Shown here in pieces: positions 15,276-27,229 of a stretch of DNA of 64,000 bases (positions within the stretch are counted from its first letter, which is position 1; each line of letters starts with the position of its first letter). The position numbers were made by a program, and so were the translations under genes. The notes under the pieces are model-generated. The model saw only the letters and a program-made list of their open reading frames with translations. It did not search any database and was not told the origin of the DNA. Source of the stretch: Lichenicoccus sp964247695 (GTDB lineage: Bacteria; Pseudomonadota; Alphaproteobacteria; Acetobacterales; Acetobacteraceae). The DNA is taken from positions 1-64,000 of the forward strand of contig CAXTVI010000023.1 in NCBI GenBank assembly GCA_964247695.1, in the 5' to 3' direction.

Positions 15276-16799
15276 TCAGCCCACCTCGCCTCTGGGATGG
15301 TCCGGCGTGGGAGAGAGCAGCTCGAGGTCGCCCTTGTAGGAGGGCAGCCCGCTGAGCACGCCGTCGAACCCGCTCAGCGCTTCGCCGACCTGCAGGCCGC
15401 CCGGACCGAGCTTGAATTCGCGGATCGCGCGCTCATGCGCGCTGGTGCGGCTCTTCACCATGGAGACCGCGGTGCGCACCTCGCCGCGCGCCTCGAAGAA
15501 GCGGAACAGCAGGATGCTGTCGCTGAGATAGCTGAGGTCGAGATCCGAACGCACCTCGCCGACCAACCCGTGCTGCCCAAGGATCAGCAGCGTGTTGATG
15601 CCCTGCTGGTTCAGGTAGTTCAGCAGCTCGTGCATCTGCAGCAGCAGGTAGCGCTCGCCCGGCATGGCATGCAGGTAGGCGTTGAGGCTGTCGATCACGA
15701 TGAAGGTCGCGCCCACGACCTCCACCGCCTCGCGGACGCGCGCCGCGAACTCCCCGGGTGACAGCTCGGCCGGGTCGATCTGCTGGACGACGAGCCGGCC
15801 GTCTTCGAGAAACGGCCGCAGGTCCATCCCGAGGGCGGTGCTGCGGGCCAGCAGCGTCCCGATGCCCTCGTCGAACAGGTAGTACGTCGCGCGCTCGCCA
15901 CGGCCCAGGGCCGCCAGCATGCAGTTCACCGCCGTCGTGGTCTTGCCAACCCCGGACGGTCCGCTGAGCAGCGTGTTGGTGCCGGCCATCAAGCCGCCGC
16001 CGAGCAGCGCGTCGAGGCCGGCATTGCCGCTCGAGACGTGCCTGATGTCGAACGCGCGATGGTGCTCGTTGGCGACCAGGCGCGGAAACAGCCTTAGGCC
16101 GCCGGTATCAAGCAGGAAGTCGTGATAGCCGCCGCGAAACCTGATGCCGCGCATCTTGACCACGCGCATGCGGCGCCGCTCGGCGCCAAAATCGCGCGGC
16201 GCCTGCTCGAGCGAGATCACGCCGTGCGCGATGCTGTGCAGCTGCAGGTCGGTGGGTTCCGAGGTGCGGTCGTCGAGCAGCAGCACTGTGCACTGGCGGC
16301 TGGCGAAGAAGTGCTTGAAGGCCAGGATCTGGCGCCGGTAGCGCAGCGGGTTCTGCGCCAGCAGGCGCATTTCCGACAGGCTGTCGAAGACCACCCGCGC
16401 CGGCCGTAGCGCCTCGACCCGCTCCATCACCTCGCGCGTGGTCTCGCCGAGTTCCACTTCGGAAGGATGCAGGATCGACTGCTCGCGCTCGGGATCCAGG
16501 CCGATCTCGCCAACCATCTCGAACAGGGTCAGCGCGTCCAGCGACCAGCCGTGGCTGGCGGCGACGGCGTGCAGCTCGTCGGCCGTTTCCGACAGGGTGA
16601 TGTAGAGGCCGGCCTCGCCTCGGCGCGCGCCCTCGAGCAGGAACTGCAGGGACAGGGTGGTCTTGCCGGTGCCGGGCGTGCCCTCGACCAGATACACACG
16701 GTCCTTGGTCAGGCCGCCGCCGAGGATGTCGTCGAGCCCCTGGATGCCGGTCGCGGCGCGTGCGGCACCCGGAAGACCGGCCGGAGAGTTTTCAAGCAT
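15276..16799 (-). CDS. KaiC-like double RecA-fold ATPase
   Basis: This is a circadian-clock KaiC homologue with two RecA/KaiC domains, 507 residues. The first Walker A is EGTPGTGKTT (about 39-48) and the second is SGPSGVGKTTT in the second half. Each half has a Walker-B-like hydrophobic strand (RVVFDSLSE; TFIVIDSLNAY). No kaiA or kaiB is nearby; instead a hybrid kinase follows after 5 bp and a cyclic-di-GMP enzyme after that. Homologues in non-cyanobacteria are tied to timing or stress. The role here is inferred to be control of the partner kinase. Confidence 0.9.
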   Translation of the reverse strand: MLENSPAGLPGAARAATGIQGLDDILGGGLTKDRVYLVEGTPGTGKTTLSLQFLLEGARRGEAGLYITLSETADELHAVAASHGWSLDALTLFEMVGEIGLDPEREQSILHPSEVELGETTREVMERVEALRPARVVFDSLSEMRLLAQNPLRYRRQILAFKHFFASRQCTVLLLDDRTSEPTDLQLHSIAHGVISLEQAPRDFGAERRRMRVVKMRGIRFRGGYHDFLLDTGGLRLFPRLVANEHHRAFDIRHVSSGNAGLDALLGGGLMAGTNTLLSGPSGVGKTTTAVNCMLAALGRGERATYYLFDEGIGTLLARSTALGMDLRPFLEDGRLVVQQIDPAELSPGEFAARVREAVEVVGATFIVIDSLNAYLHAMPGERYLLLQMHELLNYLNQQGINTLLILGQHGLVGEVRSDLDLSYLSDSILLFRFFEARGEVRTAVSMVKSRTSAHERAIREFKLGPGGLQVGEALSGFDGVLSGLPSYKGDLELLSPTPDHPRGEVG

Positions 16800-16887
16800 C
16801 GTTCATCCGTGACTGGCCGCAGCATGTTCTCCTAGCATAGCCCCGGATCCTTCAACAGGGCATCCGAGGCAGGGCCGGCGGCGTGCC

Positions 16888-17625
16888 TCAGCCCTTGCCC
16901 TTGATCCACCACTTGACCGGCTTCGGCTCGCGCGTGCTGACCCTCGGCGCGGCCTGCTGGCGGCGCACCTTGGGCTCCCTGGCGACAGGCGCACGCTCGG
17001 GCGCCAGCACCGGAGGCTCGGCCGCGACAGGTGCGGCTGCTGCAGCCTGGGCACGCTCCGCCGCCAAGAGAGCGGCCTCGTCCTGGACCGCCCGGTTTGC
17101 CGACCGCGCCTCTTTAAGGTCGAGTTCCAGATGCGCGAGGCGCGTCTGCAGGCCCTGCAGGGAGAGCCGCGTCTCGTTCAGAGCGCGCTCGGCTTCCTCG
17201 CGCGCGCGCCGCTCGCGGACAACCTCCTCGCGGAGCGCGTCGAGCGCCGACCGGCCCTGGTCACCCCGATTCTGGTCACTGAAGTCGTGATGGCCCGGCC
17301 GGTCCCGCCCGGCATATTCGACCACGACGTCGCCATCCTGGACGAAGGCCGGCCGCTTGAGCTTGTGCATCGGGGCGGCACCACGGCGCTGGTTGCCGCC
17401 ACCCTGGTTGCCGCCGCCCAGGCTGCCGCCGCCCAGGGTGCCACCGCCATGGCGGAACGGGTCTGCCGGCTCGCGGCCCGGCTCCGGACGGCGCTCCTCG
17501 GTGGTATCAGGGCTGGAGCCGCGGCCGAGGCGGGCGAGAGCCTGGCGGACGCCTTCCTCGGACAGCGCGGTTTCGGACGAGGTGTCTTCGGGGAGTGTGC
17601 CGCGCAAGACAAGCTTATCAGGCAA
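16888..17625 (-). CDS. Hypothetical coiled-coil protein with Gly-rich linker
   Basis: No family was recognised. The 245-residue product has a short N-tail (MPDKLVLRGTLPEDTSS), then a Gly/Asn-rich repeat region (GGGTLGGGSLGGGNQGGGNQ, about residues 60-80). Next come a basic segment, a long Arg/Glu-rich coiled coil (about 125-190), an Ala/Pro-rich linker and a Lys/Trp-rich tail KPVKWWIKGKG. The start is a TTG with AGGA six bases upstream. No membrane segment or signal peptide is seen. The tail looks suited to binding an acidic or membrane partner, which is speculation. Confidence 0.6.
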   Translation of the reverse strand: MPDKLVLRGTLPEDTSSETALSEEGVRQALARLGRGSSPDTTEERRPEPGREPADPFRHGGGTLGGGSLGGGNQGGGNQRRGAAPMHKLKRPAFVQDGDVVVEYAGRDRPGHHDFSDQNRGDQGRSALDALREEVVRERRAREEAERALNETRLSLQGLQTRLAHLELDLKEARSANRAVQDEAALLAAERAQAAAAAPVAAEPPVLAPERAPVAREPKVRRQQAAPRVSTREPKPVKWWIKGKG

Positions 17626-17828
17626 GCTGGATCCTATCGAACTTGAATAAAAACATAGAATTCATCTCAGCCAGCGGCTCGATGACGACATTCCGGTCGC
17701 CACCCTGGCGAACCCAAACCCACGTCTCGCTCACGGTGTGGACGAATACTTGTCAGGTAGCAGCATTCTCTCGCGACGACAACAACACCGGGATCGAGTC
17801 TGCGACAACGGCCGGATGGCCGGGCGGT

Positions 17829-18644
17829 TCATCGGCGACGATCCGGGATCGGGGGCGCCTCGATCAGCCGGCGATAGAGGTGCCAGGTCGCATGGCCGAG
17901 GATCGGGATCACCACCGCCAGCCCGACGAACAGCAGCAGGCTGCCGACCAGCAACGAGACGGCGACGATCAGGCCCCACAGCAGCATCGTCACGGGGTTG
18001 CGGGCCATCGCCGCGAGAGAGGTCCTGATCGCGGTCGCGACATCGACGTTGCGGTCGAGGATCAACGGGAACGAGACGACACTGATCGACAGCACCAGCA
18101 AGGCGAACAGCAGCCCCATGAAGTTGCCGATGACGATCAGGGCGATTCCGGCGCCGCTTACCATCTGGTACATCATATCGGACAGCGAGTTCATGCTGCC
18201 TTCGTCGAACAGCGCCGTATAGGTGGATTGCGCGACCACCATCCACAGCACGAAGACCACGAGAAGCACCAGCGCCATCTGGATGACGTGCGGCAGGGAT
18301 TTCGATTGCAGAACCGCGAAGGCATCCCGCCAGGAGACCGGCAGGTTGCGCTCGCGCCGCCGGCTGATTTCATACATACCGAGTGCTGCCACCGGCCCGA
18401 CCAGGGCGAAGCCGGTCGCCATCGGGTAGAACAGCGGCAGGACCCGGTAGCCGGCGGTGAGCTTGGCGGCCAGGAGGGCGACCATCGGATAGATGACGCA
18501 GATGAAGGCGAGCTGTGTCGGCACCTGGCGAAAATCATCGAAGCCGTCACGCAGGGCCGCCACGAGATCGGCGGGTGAGATCCGCCGGATGACGAATTGG
18601 ACAGCCGGGACTTGCTCACGCCGCGCAGTCAGGGGAACACCCAT
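17829..18644 (-). CDS. DUF2189 integral membrane protein
   Basis: The 271-residue protein has a cytoplasmic N-tail and about six hydrophobic helices (for example PMVALLAAKLTAGYRVLPLF, MALVLLVVFVLWMVVAQ, LLWGLIVAVSLLVGSLLLFV). Features such as FDDFRQVPTQL, FPLILDRNVDVATAIRTSL and GHATWHLYRRL are typical of DUF2189. A role in cytochrome or membrane processes has been suggested for the family but is not established. It stands alone: 150 bp follow to cobN and 203 bp precede the coiled-coil gene, with nothing notable in either gap. The second of two adjacent Met codons was used as start. Confidence 0.85.
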   Translation of the reverse strand: MGVPLTARREQVPAVQFVIRRISPADLVAALRDGFDDFRQVPTQLAFICVIYPMVALLAAKLTAGYRVLPLFYPMATGFALVGPVAALGMYEISRRRERNLPVSWRDAFAVLQSKSLPHVIQMALVLLVVFVLWMVVAQSTYTALFDEGSMNSLSDMMYQMVSGAGIALIVIGNFMGLLFALLVLSISVVSFPLILDRNVDVATAIRTSLAAMARNPVTMLLWGLIVAVSLLVGSLLLFVGLAVVIPILGHATWHLYRRLIEAPPIPDRRR

Positions 18645-18799
18645 CACGCACTCCGCATCGGCTGAAGAGGGCTCCGGGACCGCCGGTCCTGGAGGTCAAT
18701 GGCGCGAGGCTAGCACCGTTCCGTAACGGCTCCAAAACTGCCAGAGAGTGGTCCGATCGATCATTCTCTGCTTGTCGATGGATGCAGCAGCCTTATTCG

Positions 18800-22177
<3,378 letters not shown>

Positions 22178-22189
22178 GCGGGGGTCGCC

Positions 22190-23233
22190 TCAGGCCGGCT
22201 GCAGGCAGGTGGCCGACAACGCCTGCTCGATCGCCGCACGGTCGAGGCCGCGGCAGCCGATCACCACGATGTGCCCGTCGCGGGCTTCGCCGGCATGCCA
22301 GGCGCGGTCGAACTGGTGCCGGAACCGTGCGCCGACCCCCTGCACCGCCAGCCGTCGCGGCTTGCCACGCACCGAAACGAACCCCTTCATGCGCAGGATG
22401 TCGTGACCTGCGGCAACCTGCGCCAGTGTGGCCAGCAGATGTTCCGGTGTCTCGATCTCGCCAACCTGCGCAACGAAACTCTCGAAATCGTCGTGCTCGT
22501 GGTCGGCGTCGAGATCGTGGTGCGACGGCCGCGAGTCGAGGTCGTCCTGCGCCGACGCGGCCAACCCGAGCAGGATCGCCGGATCGATGCGACCCTCGCT
22601 GGCGCGCAGGATCTTCACCGCGCGCGGGATCGCGGCCGCGATCCCGCGCTCCAGCGCCGCGCAGTCCGCCTCGTCGAGCAGGTCGGTCTTGTTCAGCACC
22701 ACGAGGTCGGCGCACAGCAGCTGGTCCTCGTACACCTCGGCCAACGGGTTGTCGTGGTCGAGCGACGGGTCCTCGGCGCGCTGGCGGGCCACCGCCTCCG
22801 GATCGTCGGCGAACCGCCCGGCCGACACCGCCGGCGCATCGACCACGGTGATGACCCCGTCCACCGTCATGCGGGTGCGCACGCTCGGCCAGTTGAACGC
22901 GCGCAAAAGCGGTTTCGGCAAGGCAAGGCCGGAGGTCTCGATCACCACATGCTCGGGCGGATACGCACGGTCGAGCAGGCGCTCCATCGTCGGCAGGAAA
23001 TCATCCGCGACCGTGCAGCACAGGCAGCCATTCGCCAGCTCGATCACGTCGTCGTCGGTGCAGCCCTCGATGCCGCAACTGCGCAGCGTGTCGCCATCGA
23101 TGCCGAGTGCTCCGAACTCGTTGACGATCACCGCGATGCGCCGGCCATTAGCATGTTCCAGCACATGACGCAGCAGCGTGGTCTTCCCGGCGCCGAGGAA
23201 GCCGGTGATGATGGTGGCGGATACCAGGCTCAT
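22190..23233 (-). CDS. cobW: CobW GTPase metallochaperone
   Basis: This G3E-family GTPase is thought to deliver cobalt to the CobNST chelatase. The 347-residue product has the P-loop GFLGAGKTTLL (about 10-20), a metal-binding CLCC within LANGCLCCTVADDF, NKTDLLDEADC for guanine recognition, and a His/Asp-rich linker (SHHDLDADHEHDD) that may hold metal. The start ATG overlaps the stop of the DUF1636 gene as ATGA. An in-frame extension upstream was rejected because it lies inside that gene. Confidence 0.95.
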   Translation of the reverse strand: MSLVSATIITGFLGAGKTTLLRHVLEHANGRRIAVIVNEFGALGIDGDTLRSCGIEGCTDDDVIELANGCLCCTVADDFLPTMERLLDRAYPPEHVVIETSGLALPKPLLRAFNWPSVRTRMTVDGVITVVDAPAVSAGRFADDPEAVARQRAEDPSLDHDNPLAEVYEDQLLCADLVVLNKTDLLDEADCAALERGIAAAIPRAVKILRASEGRIDPAILLGLAASAQDDLDSRPSHHDLDADHEHDDFESFVAQVGEIETPEHLLATLAQVAAGHDILRMKGFVSVRGKPRRLAVQGVGARFRHQFDRAWHAGEARDGHIVVIGCRGLDRAAIEQALSATCLQPA

Positions 23234-23616
23234 TCGATGGTTCCTGCAGGCAAGGGAAGTGCCGGGATGCGGCCGTGCACCATGTTGGCCAGCGCCGCCG
23301 GACGCCGCGACGGCATCACCACGCCGGTCAGGGACGCCGCGTAGATCGCCGCGTAGTCCAGCAGGTCGGATGCATTCTCGAGATCCAGGCCGCCGAGCAG
23401 GTAGCTCCACTTGCCCGGCATGGCGATCGCCGCGGAGCAGCCGCCGGCGCAGTTGGCCAGGCACTTCGCCTCGCGCACGCGAACCCCCTCCGCCTCGCGG
23501 GCCAGGGCGAGAGCCTGCAGGTGGGCATGCAGCAGCGCTCCCGGCGTGGCGTCGCCCTCGCGCACCTCATGACCGGCGCGGCAGGTCGTGCAGACATGCA
23601 GGATGGCTTCGGTCAT
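23230..23616 (-). CDS. DUF1636 ferredoxin-like protein
   Basis: This small thioredoxin-fold, [2Fe-2S]-type ferredoxin-like protein often sits beside cobW/cobN. The 128-residue product has a CTTC motif near the N-terminus (VCTTCRAGHE) and CLANCAGGC in the middle, giving enough cysteines for an Fe-S cluster. GKWSYLLGGLD is typical of the family. It is first in the leftward operon and coupled to cobW. The likely role is electron transfer or redox control in cobalt insertion or corrin synthesis, inferred from context. Confidence 0.85.
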   Translation of the reverse strand: MTEAILHVCTTCRAGHEVREGDATPGALLHAHLQALALAREAEGVRVREAKCLANCAGGCSAAIAMPGKWSYLLGGLDLENASDLLDYAAIYAASLTGVVMPSRRPAALANMVHGRIPALPLPAGTIE

Positions 23617-23707
23617 CGAGGGTGGCGCCGCTCCGGGGCTGCGTGGCCTCATCGGCCCGGGATGCTAAGACTAGGCTCCCGCCCCTCGCCCGGTCAAAGC
23701 CATCCCC

Positions 23708-24247
23708 TTGCCAGCCCCCCGATCCCCGCCTCCCCATCTCGCACTTGTGCTGGGCGGCGCACGCTCCGGAAAGAGCGCCCATGCCGAGGCCTTGCTGGCG
23801 CCAGCCCCGGCACCCTGGCTGTACGTCGCGACCGGCCAGGCCTGGGACGACGAGATGCGGGCCCGGATCGCTGTTCACCGTGCCCGGCGTCCTGGCGGCT
23901 GGCAGACCGTCGAGGTGCCGCTGGCGCTGGGCGAGACGCTCGACGAGGCCGGCGCGATGCCGGCCCTGGTGGACTGCCTGACCCTGTGGCTGACCAACCT
24001 GCTGCTGGGCCGGCACGACGTGGCCGGAGCGACCGCGCGGCTCGAGGCGGCGCTCTGCCGGCGGCGCGCACCCACCGTGCTGGTGGCGAGCGAGGTCGGC
24101 CTCGGCATCGTGCCGGAGAACGCGCTGGCGCGGCGCTTCCGCGACGAGGCTGGGCTGCTGCACCAGCGCCTGGCCGGCATCGCGGATCACGTGGTGCTGG
24201 TGGCGGCAGGCCTGCCGCTGGTCCTCAAGCAGGGAATGACGGGATGA
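23708..24247 (+). CDS. cobU: Bifunctional adenosylcobinamide kinase/guanylyltransferase
   Basis: The enzyme phosphorylates adenosylcobinamide and transfers GMP to it in the nucleotide-loop assembly of B12. The 179-residue length is normal. The P-loop is LGGARSGKS (about 15-23), followed by WLYVATGQAWDDEMRARIAVHRARR and DCLTLWLTNLL. The start is a TTG; no ATG or GTG with better placement lies upstream in frame. The stop overlaps cobO as ATGA. It is divergent from the DUF1636 gene over a 91-bp gap in which no cobalamin-riboswitch-like element was recognised. Confidence 0.92.
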   Translation: MPAPRSPPPHLALVLGGARSGKSAHAEALLAPAPAPWLYVATGQAWDDEMRARIAVHRARRPGGWQTVEVPLALGETLDEAGAMPALVDCLTLWLTNLLLGRHDVAGATARLEAALCRRRAPTVLVASEVGLGIVPENALARRFRDEAGLLHQRLAGIADHVVLVAAGLPLVLKQGMTG

Positions 24248-24852
24248 CGGACGAGGCGGCGGACCGGCATCGCCTGAAGATGGAGCACCGCAAGGCGGTG
24301 CAGGATCGCGAGGTGGCTGGCAAGACCATCGAGCGGAAAGGCCTGCTGATGGTGCATACCGGTCCTGGCAAGGGCAAGTCGACGGCGGCCCTGGGCCTGA
24401 TGCTGCGCATGATCGGACGCGGCCGCCGCACCGCCATGGTGCAGTTCATCAAGGGTGCGTGGGACACCGGCGAGCGGCGCGTGCTCGAGAGCTTCGGCGA
24501 GCTGGTCGAATGGCACACGATGGGCGAGGGCTTCACCTGGGAGACGCAGGATCGCGACCGCGATGTCGCCGCCTGCGCGCAGGCCTGGGAGACCGCGCGC
24601 GACTTGCTGTATCGCCCAGATCTCTCGTTGCTGGTGCTCGATGAACTCAACATCGCGCTGCGCTACGGCTACCTGGAGCTGGACACCGTGCTGGACGCGA
24701 TCGCACGGCGTCCGCCGATGCTGCATGTCGTGGTGACCGGCCGCAACGCGAAGCCGGCGCTGCTCGAGGCCGCCGACCTGGTCACCGAGATGACGCAGGT
24801 GAAGCATCATTTTGCCGCCGGCATAAAGGCGCAGGAAGGCATCGAGTTCTAG
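24244..24852 (+). CDS. cobO: Cob(I)yrinic acid a,c-diamide adenosyltransferase
   Basis: This CobA/CobO/BtuR-family enzyme attaches the 5'-deoxyadenosyl group to reduced cobalt. The 202-residue product has the P-loop HTGPGKGKSTAALGL (about 38-52), MVQFIKGAW, LLVLDELNIALRYGY and HVVVTGRNA, all family hallmarks. The start ATG is within the 4-base overlap with cobU, and cobQ follows after 2 bp. Confidence 0.95.
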   Translation: MTDEAADRHRLKMEHRKAVQDREVAGKTIERKGLLMVHTGPGKGKSTAALGLMLRMIGRGRRTAMVQFIKGAWDTGERRVLESFGELVEWHTMGEGFTWETQDRDRDVAACAQAWETARDLLYRPDLSLLVLDELNIALRYGYLELDTVLDAIARRPPMLHVVVTGRNAKPALLEAADLVTEMTQVKHHFAAGIKAQEGIEF

Positions 24853-24854
24853 GA

Positions 24855-26312
24855 ATGCCGGCGCTGATGATCCAGGGCACCGGCTCCTCGGTCGGCAAGT
24901 CGACCCTGGTGGCCGGGCTGGCACGCGCGCTCACCCGGCGTGGGCTGCGGGTGCTGCCGTTCAAACCGCAGAACATGTCGAACAATGCGGCGGTGACCGC
25001 GGATGGCGGCGAGATCGGGCGCGCTCAGGCGTTGCAGGCGCAGGCCTGCGGCGTGGCGCCCACGACCGACATGAACCCGGTCCTGCTGAAGCCGCAGAGC
25101 GAGGTCGGCGCGCAGCTCGTGGTCCGGGGTCGCGTCCGCGGCAACTACCGCGCCCGCGAATACCAGCTCCTCAAGCCGTCGCTGCTGCCGGTCGTGCTGG
25201 ACAGTTTCGCGCGCCTGCAGGCCGCGTCGGACATCGTGCTGGTGGAAGGTGCCGGCAGTGCGTCGGAAACAAACCTGCGCCAGGGCGATATCGCCAACAT
25301 GGGGTTCGCGCGCGCCAGCACCACGCCGGTGGTGCTGCTCGGCGATATCGACCGCGGCGGCGTGATCGCGAGCCTGGTCGGCACGCAGGCCGTGCTCGAT
25401 GCGGACGATGCAGCCTGCATCAGGGGTTTCATCGTCAACCGCATGCGCGGCGACGCCTCGCTGTTCGCCGACGGCATGCGCATGATCGCCGCGCGCACCG
25501 GCTGGGTGCCGCTCGGCCTGGTGCCGTTCCTCGACGCGGTTCGCGCCCTGCCGGCCGAGGATGCCGCCGACCTGCACGCGCAGCCCTCTGCCGCCGGCGG
25601 CCTGCGCATCGCGGTGCCGATGCTGCCGGGCATCGCCAATTTCGACGATCTCGACCCGCTGCAGGCCGAGCCGGGCGTGGCGCTGATCACGGTGCCGCCC
25701 GGAAGGCCGCTGCCCGCCGGCTGCGCCCTGGTGATCCTGGCCGGCTCCAAGGCGACCCTGGCCGATCTTGCTTCATTGCGGGCGCAGGGCTGGGACATCG
25801 ACCTGCACGCGCACCATCGGCAGGGCGGCCGGATCCTTGGGCTTTGCGGCGGCTACCAGATGCTGGGGCGCCGTATCGCCGACCCTGACGGCATCGAGGG
25901 GCCGCCGGGCGACGCGCCGGGCCTCGGCCTGCTCGACATCGAGACCGTGCTGACGCCGCACAAGCGCTTGTCGCTGGTGCACGGCATCATGCTGGCGGCG
26001 GCCGAGCCGGTGCAGGGCTACGAGATGCACCTGGGCGTGACCCGGGGCGCCGATGCCGAGCGGCCGATGCTGCGCCTGCAGGACGACAGGCCCGAGGGCG
26101 CCACCTCGCCGGACGGGCTGGTGAGCGGCACCTACCTGCACGGGTTGTTCAACGCGGATTTGGCGCGCCAGGGCTTCCTGCGCCGGCTCGGCCTGCCGGT
26201 GCCGCCGCGCGACCACTCCGCCGGCGTGGAGGCGGCGCTCGATGCGCTGGCCGCACACCTCGAGGCGCATGTCGATATCGACCGGCTGCTGCGGATCGCC
26301 AGCTCGGCCTGA
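24855..26312 (+). CDS. cobQ: Cobyric acid synthase
   Basis: The enzyme amidates four peripheral carboxylates of adenosylcobyrinic acid a,c-diamide using glutamine and ATP. The 485-residue product begins with the dethiobiotin-synthase-like ATP domain (IQGTGSSVGKSTLVAGLARAL) with PFKPQNMSNNA. It ends with a class-I glutamine amidotransferase domain, nucleophile Cys in ILGLCGGYQMLGR (about residue 333) and the His of GTYLHGLF. It is the last gene of the rightward cobU-cobO-cobQ set. Confidence 0.95.
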   Translation: MPALMIQGTGSSVGKSTLVAGLARALTRRGLRVLPFKPQNMSNNAAVTADGGEIGRAQALQAQACGVAPTTDMNPVLLKPQSEVGAQLVVRGRVRGNYRAREYQLLKPSLLPVVLDSFARLQAASDIVLVEGAGSASETNLRQGDIANMGFARASTTPVVLLGDIDRGGVIASLVGTQAVLDADDAACIRGFIVNRMRGDASLFADGMRMIAARTGWVPLGLVPFLDAVRALPAEDAADLHAQPSAAGGLRIAVPMLPGIANFDDLDPLQAEPGVALITVPPGRPLPAGCALVILAGSKATLADLASLRAQGWDIDLHAHHRQGGRILGLCGGYQMLGRRIADPDGIEGPPGDAPGLGLLDIETVLTPHKRLSLVHGIMLAAAEPVQGYEMHLGVTRGADAERPMLRLQDDRPEGATSPDGLVSGTYLHGLFNADLARQGFLRRLGLPVPPRDHSAGVEAALDALAAHLEAHVDIDRLLRIASSA

Positions 26313-26347
26313 CGACGGGTCGCGCTTTCGTCTCCGGGCTTAGCCGC

Positions 26348-26650
26348 GGCCTGCTGCTTCCGGGCTCCTTCATCGCCGCGCTGGATGGCAGCCGCCTCGC
26401 CGTGCAGGCCGGCGACTGGGTACTCGAAACCGCATGCCGGCAGGCGGCGCTCTGGCGCGCAGGGACTGGCGAACTTCCAGGTGGCGGTGAACCTGTTTGG
26501 CGCGCAGTTCCGGTCCGGCGACTTCGCGCGCAAGGTCCTCGACGTGCTGCAGCACACCGGCCTCGCCGCCGACTGACTGGAGATCGAGATCACCGAGAAC
26601 GTCATCCTGCGGCACGACGATGCGATCAGCGCGGGCGTGTTCACCCGGCG
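26348..26650 (+). pseudogene. EAL-domain (c-di-GMP phosphodiesterase) remnant
   Basis: Starting at about 26348 the frame reads LLLPGSFIAALDGSRLAVQA then GDWVLETACRQAALWRA. After a shift near 26460 it reads GLANFQVAVNLFGAQFRSGD and VLDVLQHTGLAAD. A TGA at about 26574 replaces a sense codon, after which LEIEITENVILRHDDAISAG continues. This is the middle third of an EAL domain, including the catalytic Asn and ELTE-like strand. No start and no C-terminal end are present. It fills most of the gap between cobQ and the lipoprotein gene. Confidence 0.78.
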
Positions 26651-26663
26651 CTTCGCCGGGCGC

Positions 26664-27131
26664 TCAGAGCCTGCCGTAGGCTCGGCTGGTCGGGGGCACC
26701 GGTACCAGGGAGTAGCGCAGGCCACCCTGTGACAGGTCCGGGCGCCCGTCGGGCATGACCGGCACCAGCACGTGGTTCTGCAGCATGGCATAGGTCGAGA
26801 TCTGGGTGTTGGGCAGGTTGTGCAGGTGCAGGATCGGCACGCCGGATGCGGCATCGCGGGTGATGGTCCACCAGTCGCCCCAGACCAGGTTGCGTTCGCC
26901 GATATAGTCGAAGGTCGTCTGCGCCTGGGTCGCCTGGATGTCATACTGGCCCTCGATGTCGCCAGGATTGCCGTGCAACACCAGGTCGACAAAGGAGGGG
27001 TTGATCCCGAAGCCGGATGGCTGGCGCCCCTGCCAGTCCCCGAAGACCGGCCCGGTGGGTTCGCAACCGGCGAGGCCGGCCAGGGCGACGACCGCCATGA
27101 TCCTGCAGGTTCGAGCGACAATCGTGTTCAT
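26664..27131 (-). CDS. Small putative lipoprotein, function unknown
   Basis: The 155-residue product has a lipoprotein signal (MNTIVARTCRIMAVVALAGL then AGC at the lipobox, Cys about residue 23). A compact domain follows with FGINPSFVDLVLHGNPGDIEG, NLVWGDWWTITRD and LHLHNLPNTQIS. No family was recognised with confidence. It is divergent from the radical-SAM gene across 98 bp, so the two may share a promoter region. Confidence 0.65.
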   Translation of the reverse strand: MNTIVARTCRIMAVVALAGLAGCEPTGPVFGDWQGRQPSGFGINPSFVDLVLHGNPGDIEGQYDIQATQAQTTFDYIGERNLVWGDWWTITRDAASGVPILHLHNLPNTQISTYAMLQNHVLVPVMPDGRPDLSQGGLRYSLVPVPPTSRAYGRL

Positions 27132-27229
27132 GACGTGATGCCCAGTGGCTGGTGACAGCAACGCCCGCGGCGTGCTTTCGGTTCAGGCTGCCCTTGGCGC
27201 CCTCACCGTCCACACCGACATGGGACGCC

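Noticed and set aside
23617..23707. Cobalamin riboswitch between the divergent cob operons
   Set aside because: The 91-bp gap is too short for a full cobalamin riboswitch, and no conserved B12-box-like element was seen.
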